A DNA stretch of 64,000 nucleotides from Dipteronia dyeriana (lineage: Eukaryota; Streptophyta; Magnoliopsida; Sapindales; Sapindaceae). Below are positions 58,560 to 64,000 of the stretch, one piece after another. Made by a program: the position numbers and the translations under genes. A model generated the notes under the pieces. It was not told where the DNA came from and made no database searches. It saw only the letters and a program-made list of their open reading frames with translations. The stretch lies in assembly GCA_032871835.1 (NCBI GenBank), contig CM065296.1, positions 18,827,501 through 18,891,500 on the forward strand, in the 5' to 3' direction. Position 1 is the stretch's first letter; every line of letters begins with the position of its first letter.

Positions 58560-58567
58560 TATTTAAA
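58560..58567 (+). promoter_or_regulatory. Possible TATA box of the plus-strand ORF
   Basis: TATTTAAA about 140 bases before the ATG at 58704, followed by a pyrimidine-rich leader. Confidence 0.35.
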
Positions 58568-58703
58568 CAGGCAACCCCCTTGTATCATTCGTGCCTCAAA
58601 AACTCTTCTTTTCAAAATTTGAAATCCCTAACCTGCTTTTTACCTTCTTCATATTCTTCAAATATTCTTTCTTCAATCTTCTGCTTATTATGCTATTACT
58701 ACC

Positions 58704-61290
58704 ATGTCTACTTCTGATAACGATAGCGTTGATAGAATCGTGGAGGGAGATTCCTTTAGGTTGGCTCTTGGGAAGAGGACTCATGAGGAGGCTAGTGGTG
58801 AAAGAGACGTCTCTTACTAGTGCATCGTCGTTCCAATCAAAACATAACTATTGGAGCTGGATTCTTAAACAATCCTAATATTCCGGTTGAAATAGTCCAG
58901 AAGGACTCAGGTAAGATGTCAGGCGAGGTTAGGGCTAGTGGAGACCTGGCCGGAGTTGATTCGAGCTTACCATAGGGTGCTTACTCATCCCTATGACTTT
59001 CGTGTCATCCCTGATTCTACTGCTACGACCGACTCAATTCGGCGTCTGAGGATAAGGTTCTCGATTCCCGACAACCTCAAGATAACCATCCCATACTGGG
59101 GGTATGATGTGTGCACCCCAATTTCTGGGTGAGTTTCTGATTCGTTTCACTACTTTTGACATTGGAGTTAGGCTTCCTCTTCATCCTATACTTTGTAGGG
59201 TGCTCCACACTTTGCAACTTACTCGCCTCCAATTGACCTCGGGGTTTTGAAGACACCTGGTTGGTTGGAGGGAGTCAAGCGAGAAAGATAACCTCAATAA
59301 GGAATCGGGATCGGATGAGTACGACTTCCAGGTAGTCGTCAATTCTCCTATCCGAGGGGACAGTTTTACGCTCTAGCAAATAATAATTTAAAGTTTATGG
59401 TACCGGGGGCCACAAAGAAGGACACCTCCTAGAAGCAAGATTGGTTTGTAGTTGGCGGAGATTGGGGAAGCTTGGTCCATATTGGGGGATAAAGTTCGAT
59501 GTTCCCATCAGATTTAGTTTTAAACCAACCTAGGAGAAAGCTGCCCTTTTTGTAAAATCAAAGTTGATACTGAAAGCCATCGTTGACCGGTTTTTCATCA
59601 ACCTGCAGTATCCTACCTTGGATCCCTTTGATGCTAGTAGGGTAGACCGTTACTTGCATATCTCTCTTGCTTCTCCAGGTAGATGAAATTGTTTATGTCT
59701 GCTTTATTGTGTTTCTTTATGGATCTTGGTAAACTCTAACCTTTTCTTGTTTCTTACAATTTTTACGGTTCCCCTATCAGTCCAAAGAGAGCCTGAACCT
59801 TCTGACGACATGTCTTTATATCTACATTCTACTCCTCATGGGTCCCCTATCTTTCAAATTGCTGGAACCTCTTCTCTTTCTACCTTGGTAGGACATGACA
59901 GATGTGTATCTGTCCCAATCGGGGTGCCCAGAGCACCTCTTCCTTCTTCTTCAGGGCCTAGATCCCAGATGGATGTATTTATATCCAGGTTGGTGAGGGT
60001 GAGGGGTCAAGACTCTGCTTCCTCTGCTTCCTCTGCTGTTACTGCTAGCACTCCTATTATTGCTTCCTCTTTTGTTGATGTTCCCCCTTCTACTGCTGTT
60101 CCCCCTCCCCCACTTGTCATAATCCTTACCAAAAAGATGAAGGTGTTGATCCTGTTGTGACTACTTTTTCCATTGCTCTTTTAGAATAGATCAGATCCTG
60201 GCCAAGGATCAGTCACTAAGATGAGGTTCTGGATTGGTTTGTAGCTTCCTGCCTGGGTGGGGGGCTAGGACCCATGACCTTTATATCGGTGGACATTTTG
60301 ATCACCAAGGGTTCTATCTTCTTGGCCGAGGTAAAGCTCTTTGCTCCCATCTTCTTTCATATGTGCATGATCGTTACCTGATAGGTACCTAACATATGTG
60401 TTGTAACCTACAGACCTTTAAATTTGATGTCACTATGAGCAACCAGGTTATCTCTCTCAGAGGGTGTACTGAAACTGTTGAGACCGAGCTAGGAGTAGCC
60501 TGGATGGAGCTCACTCAATCATAAAGTATCGTGTAGAATCTGAACCACGACCTGGACAAAACTGGGAAAACTCTGAATGAGGTTCGATGTTATTTAGAGC
60601 GGTTGAATTTTACCTATGATGAGGAAACTCTTAGGTCAAAACGCCTTGCCTTGGAGAGGGATGTCCAGAAAGGGAAGGGGAGAACCAAGGTTGCCAGGTT
60701 GCCAGGTTGACAGGTTGCCAGTTTAGAGGCTGAGGTGGACGCCTCATTCAGAGACATTTACTTCTATGCTAGTTTCCATGTGGCACATACCGTCTCTCCA
60801 CCTATTCATTTGAGCTCCATCGAGAACTGAAATAGAGGGAAGATAATGGATAAGGCCAACAAGATTGCTGCATATGTTACTGATGAGGCTGACACTTCTC
60901 GGGCTTTTGAAGTTGAGGGCGTAGAGGATAATGATGAAGACTAGCGGCCCATTTCCACTCTTCTTCCAAGTATCAGGCTACTGAAGTAGATCCCACCTTG
61001 AGGTCCCTTGACGATGCTGTGGCCCAGAATGAAGGAGGAACACATATCTTGTCTACTCCTGGTCCTGCTGAAATGGTGGAGGATTATCGTACTTCGAAGG
61101 AAATGGTGGTGGATCAACATGCTACCAAGGAGGTGATGGAGTAAGCAGAGCTGGGTGTTGCGGTGGACTTTTAGACCTGTCCATCTGTGGTAGAAGTTAT
61201 AGTTGGTGCCGCGCAAGCCGAGGTAGAGGAGCAGGATACTGGAGAAGGAGTAAAAGGGGAGGGCAACTAGGAGGATGCCGGTGCACAATC
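58704..61290 (+). pseudogene. Extra ORF of Tat-type gypsy element, PF04195-like
   Basis: Possible start MSTSDNDSVDRIVEG (58704). The reading is broken into pieces by frameshifts. At about 59130-59280 is a segment EFLIRFTTFDIGVRLPLHP followed by VLHTLQLTRLQLTS, similar to the plant 'putative gypsy type transposon' domain (PF04195). Then comes a Ser/Pro-rich linker (59726-60160 ORF), a heptad-like coiled coil (about 60450-60720: LNHDLDKTGKTLNEVRCYLE, ALERDVQKGK) and an acidic tail. It lies opposite to, and downstream of, the minus-strand pol at 62.8-64 kb. Tat-lineage elements are known to carry extra ORFs between pol and the 3' LTR, often antisense. The biochemical role is unknown. Confidence 0.5.
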
Positions 61291-61559
61291 CAATAATAAG
61301 ATTTCACTTTCTATATTTCCTGAAAATAGGTGTGGGCACTCTGCTTAATCAGGAAAATCAGTCATGTCATCCTCCTTTTCTTTCTGATGCAAACATGTAG
61401 CCCAAAACATGGGGTTGGGCTCCCTGGTTTGATGAATGAAACTTTCTTCTTCTTTTTCTTTATATTGGCATCTAGCTCATCTCTTCCTTGGTTGAATCTA
61501 TACAACTCAACATCTATCACAGGCTTGATCTAAAAATCAGTCCCCAACATACACCTGAC

Positions 61560-62260
61560 TTAACAATTTCTGGTAATATAAAGAAGGCTTAAAATCTATC
61601 AAGTACAAGAAATGAAGCATACCAGGTAACTGATACTAGACTACCATGGTGCTTAATCAGAAAATTTTCCTAAAGCATCATCAATATTGAACATCCTTTC
61701 TGGAAAGTCATGGTACCAAGCATACATATGCGGAAGGCTCTGGTACTTAGAAGAAAATCCAAGCCAACGAATCTTGGTACTTGGGATTCCCATGAACATG
61801 GTTCCTTGGTACCTAGATGGTGACATAGTTGTGGCACAAATCATTCATGCATCAAGATCCTTCTTACTTTGGCAAAAACATATGTTGAAAGAGTCTAGGT
61901 ATCATGGATCCTCATATGTGTTCTACCATGATACTTTGATGATACCGCAATCGAGGTGTCTAACATCCCTGTATCAAGTCCCCTATGTATGCCTGATTCA
62001 AGTGAATCATGATAACATAAGAAAACTTTGAAACAGATAAAGAAAAATTGGCACGATAAGTAACTGGTACCAGGTTACCGAGGTGCTTAGCCAAATTGAT
62101 CCCTATAGGACCTTATCAACACCGATTATCCTTTCTGGGGGAATCAAGGTACCAAACACCCATATCTTGGGAATTTTGTTACTTATTCATTTATCAAGGT
62201 ACATGTTATCCTTGTACCAGGGTGATCCGTTATCCAAGCGAACTTGATATGGATAAAAAA
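61560..62260. repeat. Diverged direct repeat of about 434 bp
   Basis: The segment GTAACTGATACTAG...GAACATCCTTTCTGG...GGTACCAAGCA from 61626 recurs from 62060 as GTAACTGGTACCAG...TTATCCTTTCTGG...GGTACCAAACA. Confidence 0.65.
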
Positions 62261-62632
62261 CTATGCACTAACGTTCCAGATCCCTCTAAGGGGTGGTTGA
62301 CCGACAGAGGCATCAAGAGTGCCATTTGGCTGTCCTGGTCTCGTGGTCTGACTGACAGCTATGCACTTACGACCAGACCCTTCTTGGGGGTGGTAGCCTA
62401 ACCTTGGCATCAGGAATGCCATTTGGCTGTCCTGGTCTCGTGGTCTGGTAGGCAACTTTGCATTTACAACCAGACCTTTCCTGGTGGGGTTGCCCGAGCA
62501 AGGGAATCATGATGACCCTTTGGTTATCCTTGTCTCGTGATCTAGAAAGCAACTATGCTTATACGCTCAGACCCTTCTTGATGGGGGGTGGTACCTAGCC
62601 AAGGCATCAAGGTAGCAATGTTACCTTTCTCG
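62255..62632 (-). repeat. 97-bp tandem repeats in gypsy 3' region
   Basis: About 3.5 units. The shared block TGTCCTGGTCTCGTGGTCTG recurs at a 97-base spacing (TCG at 62341, 62438 and 62535), with AGACCCTTCTTGGGGGTGGT-like halves between. They lie just after the end of the gypsy pol on the minus strand. Confidence 0.88.
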
Positions 62633-62814
62633 ATTCATGGCTATCTTGGCAAAATGACGTGGCAAAAAACTTGGCGACAAAATTACACAAAATAGAGATG
62701 GAGAGAAATGGAGAATCTTTATTAATGATCAATTGGAGATATATAACGTTTTCGTGGTACAAATATTGATATCTATTCCGGATAGTACTGGTCGGTCTTG
62801 AAGTCTCCATTCTT

Positions 62815-64000
62815 CTATGGATAAAACTTTTTCAAGTGCTATGCATTCCATGTATAGTCAATAGGTCGTCCATTCATGTGTTCCAACTTGTAGGCTCCGT
62901 TACATACAACTACTTTTACCAGGTCGGGGCCTTCCCAATTTGGTGCAGTGCCCCGTCTGACTAGTTACTGGTGTTCTAGGTCACCTTCCTGAGTACCAGG
63001 TCTCCCTTTTTGAAATTACAGGGCTCTAACTTTCCTACTGAAGTACCTTGCAATTCTGCTTTGGTAGACTACTACTCTTTTTGCCACCTTATCTTGCTTT
63101 TCCTCATAGAGGTCCAAATTGGCCCTCAGCTTGACCTTAATGCTTTCTGGTTCATTTTGCTGGACCATGAATGAGGTCAGCTTGTGCTTGATAGGTAGGA
63201 CCGCCTCTGCCCCAAAATATACAAAGTAATGGGTTTCTCCAGTCATGGTTCTCTTGGTAGTGCGGTATGCCCATAGCATATCAATGAGCTTCTCTATCCA
63301 TTTGTCATTATTCTGTTGTAGCTTCTTCTTTAGGAGCTTATTGATAGTTTTATTTATAGCTTCTACCTGGCCATTGGTTTGAGGTTAGACTACAGAGGTG
63401 AAGCAACACATAACTCTCTAAACCTTTCGTTGTCAAATTGTTTGCCAAGGTTGGTGATGATGATCATCGGGGTCCTGAACCTACAAACTACATTCTTTTT
63501 GATGTACTTTGTGGTATTCTTCTCTTATAGTTTATAGAGTGGCTCTGCTTCCACCCATCGAGTAAAATAATCAATCGCGACTATGGCATGCTTAGCTTGT
63601 CCATGAGAGGTAGGGAGATGCCCGATCAAGTCAACCCCCAATTAGTAAAGAGGTATGGCGAGCTAACGGAAGAGAGCCGTTCTGGTGGTAAATGGTTTAG
63701 ATTGGCCGTCTTCTGGCAAGGTTCGTAGGATTGGAAGAACTATTTTTCATCGTGGTGTAGGGTTGACTAGTAGTATCCTATGCACAACATCTGATAAGCT
63801 AGTCCCGAATGCACCTCTCAAAGTGCCCAAACAACATCGTCGGCGTAGAGGCACCGAAGTAGAGGTAGAGACTTACCTCTACGATATAAGTATCCATCTA
63901 TCAAGCAGAATCGAACCGAGAACTTTTTAAGTTTGCAAGCTTGGTTGGTATCTTTGGAAAGCTTCTCTTCTTATAAATTGTCCACTATTGGGTCCATCCG
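62815..64000 (-). pseudogene. Ty3/gypsy integrase (pol C-terminus), Tat-like
   Basis: Runs off the window at high coordinates. In reading order: a degraded zinc-finger part (about 63950-63720), then GHLPTSHGQAKHAIVAIDYF (first catalytic Asp, about 63570) and TRWVEAEPL. Next is PMIIITNLG, where the second Asp of the usual ITDNG is Asn (about 63465). A stop follows, then QTNGQVEAINKTI with the Glu (about 63370) and MLWAYRTTKRTMTGETHYFV (63279). The C-terminal part is FQKGDLVLRK-like with a frameshift (about 63010), then NWEGPDLVK and GAYKLEHMNGRPIDYTWNA (about 62860). It ends near 62815. Integrase inserts element cDNA in functional relatives; stops and the Asp-to-Asn change rule that out here. 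Confidence 0.85.

Overview
The window is from a flowering plant, most likely a eudicot. It is AT-rich, holds one ordinary intron-containing host gene, and is otherwise almost entirely plant transposons: Mutator-like, hAT, Ty1/copia of the Sirevirus and other lineages, and Ty3/gypsy of Tat/Athila type. Nothing bacterial, organellar, rRNA or tRNA was seen. Nearly all element genes carry frameshifts or stops, so the region reads as an aged, nested transposon cluster.

Layout. 1-11.7 kb: right part of a Mutator-like element (MULE copy A) of the Kaonashi type, with a mudrA-like transposase on + and a convergent DUF1985/Ulp1-protease gene on -. It is split by a deleted Sirevirus (625-5292) and by an LTR-like insertion (about 9.5-10.57 kb). 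12.1-15.8 kb: a complete hAT element with exact 8-bp target-site duplication (TSD), 19-bp terminal inverted repeats (TIRs) and a decayed transposase. 16.9-18.9 kb: the host gene, a two-exon DUF538 secreted protein. 19.5-19.8 kb: a 159-bp tandem duplication carrying G-boxes. 20.9-34.1 kb: MULE copy B, bounded by a 9-bp TSD and about 100-bp TIRs, with the same two genes and a Sirevirus (27590-33878, exact 5-bp TSD) in its right end. 34.5-37.1 kb: a four-level nest (hAT, solo LTR, hAT MITE, 51-bp repeat). 38.15-45.07 kb: a minus-strand Sirevirus containing a 2.5-kb solo LTR. 45-54.8 kb: two LTRs of one family, a hAT remnant, a minus-strand promoter-bearing LTR-like region, and the 3' half of a non-Sire copia. 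54.8-64 kb: Athila/Tat-like sequence, ending in a minus-strand gypsy integrase with a tandem-repeat 3' region and a large opposite-strand ORF.

How the parts relate. MULE A and B are paralogues, and each serves as the empty-site control for the Sirevirus in the other. Both MULEs carry a roughly 20-bp minisatellite built on CTCGATC between their genes and their TIRs. This subterminal array, together with a transposon-borne SUMO-protease-like gene, is the most unusual system here. The DUF538 gene is the only locus likely to be under normal host selection.
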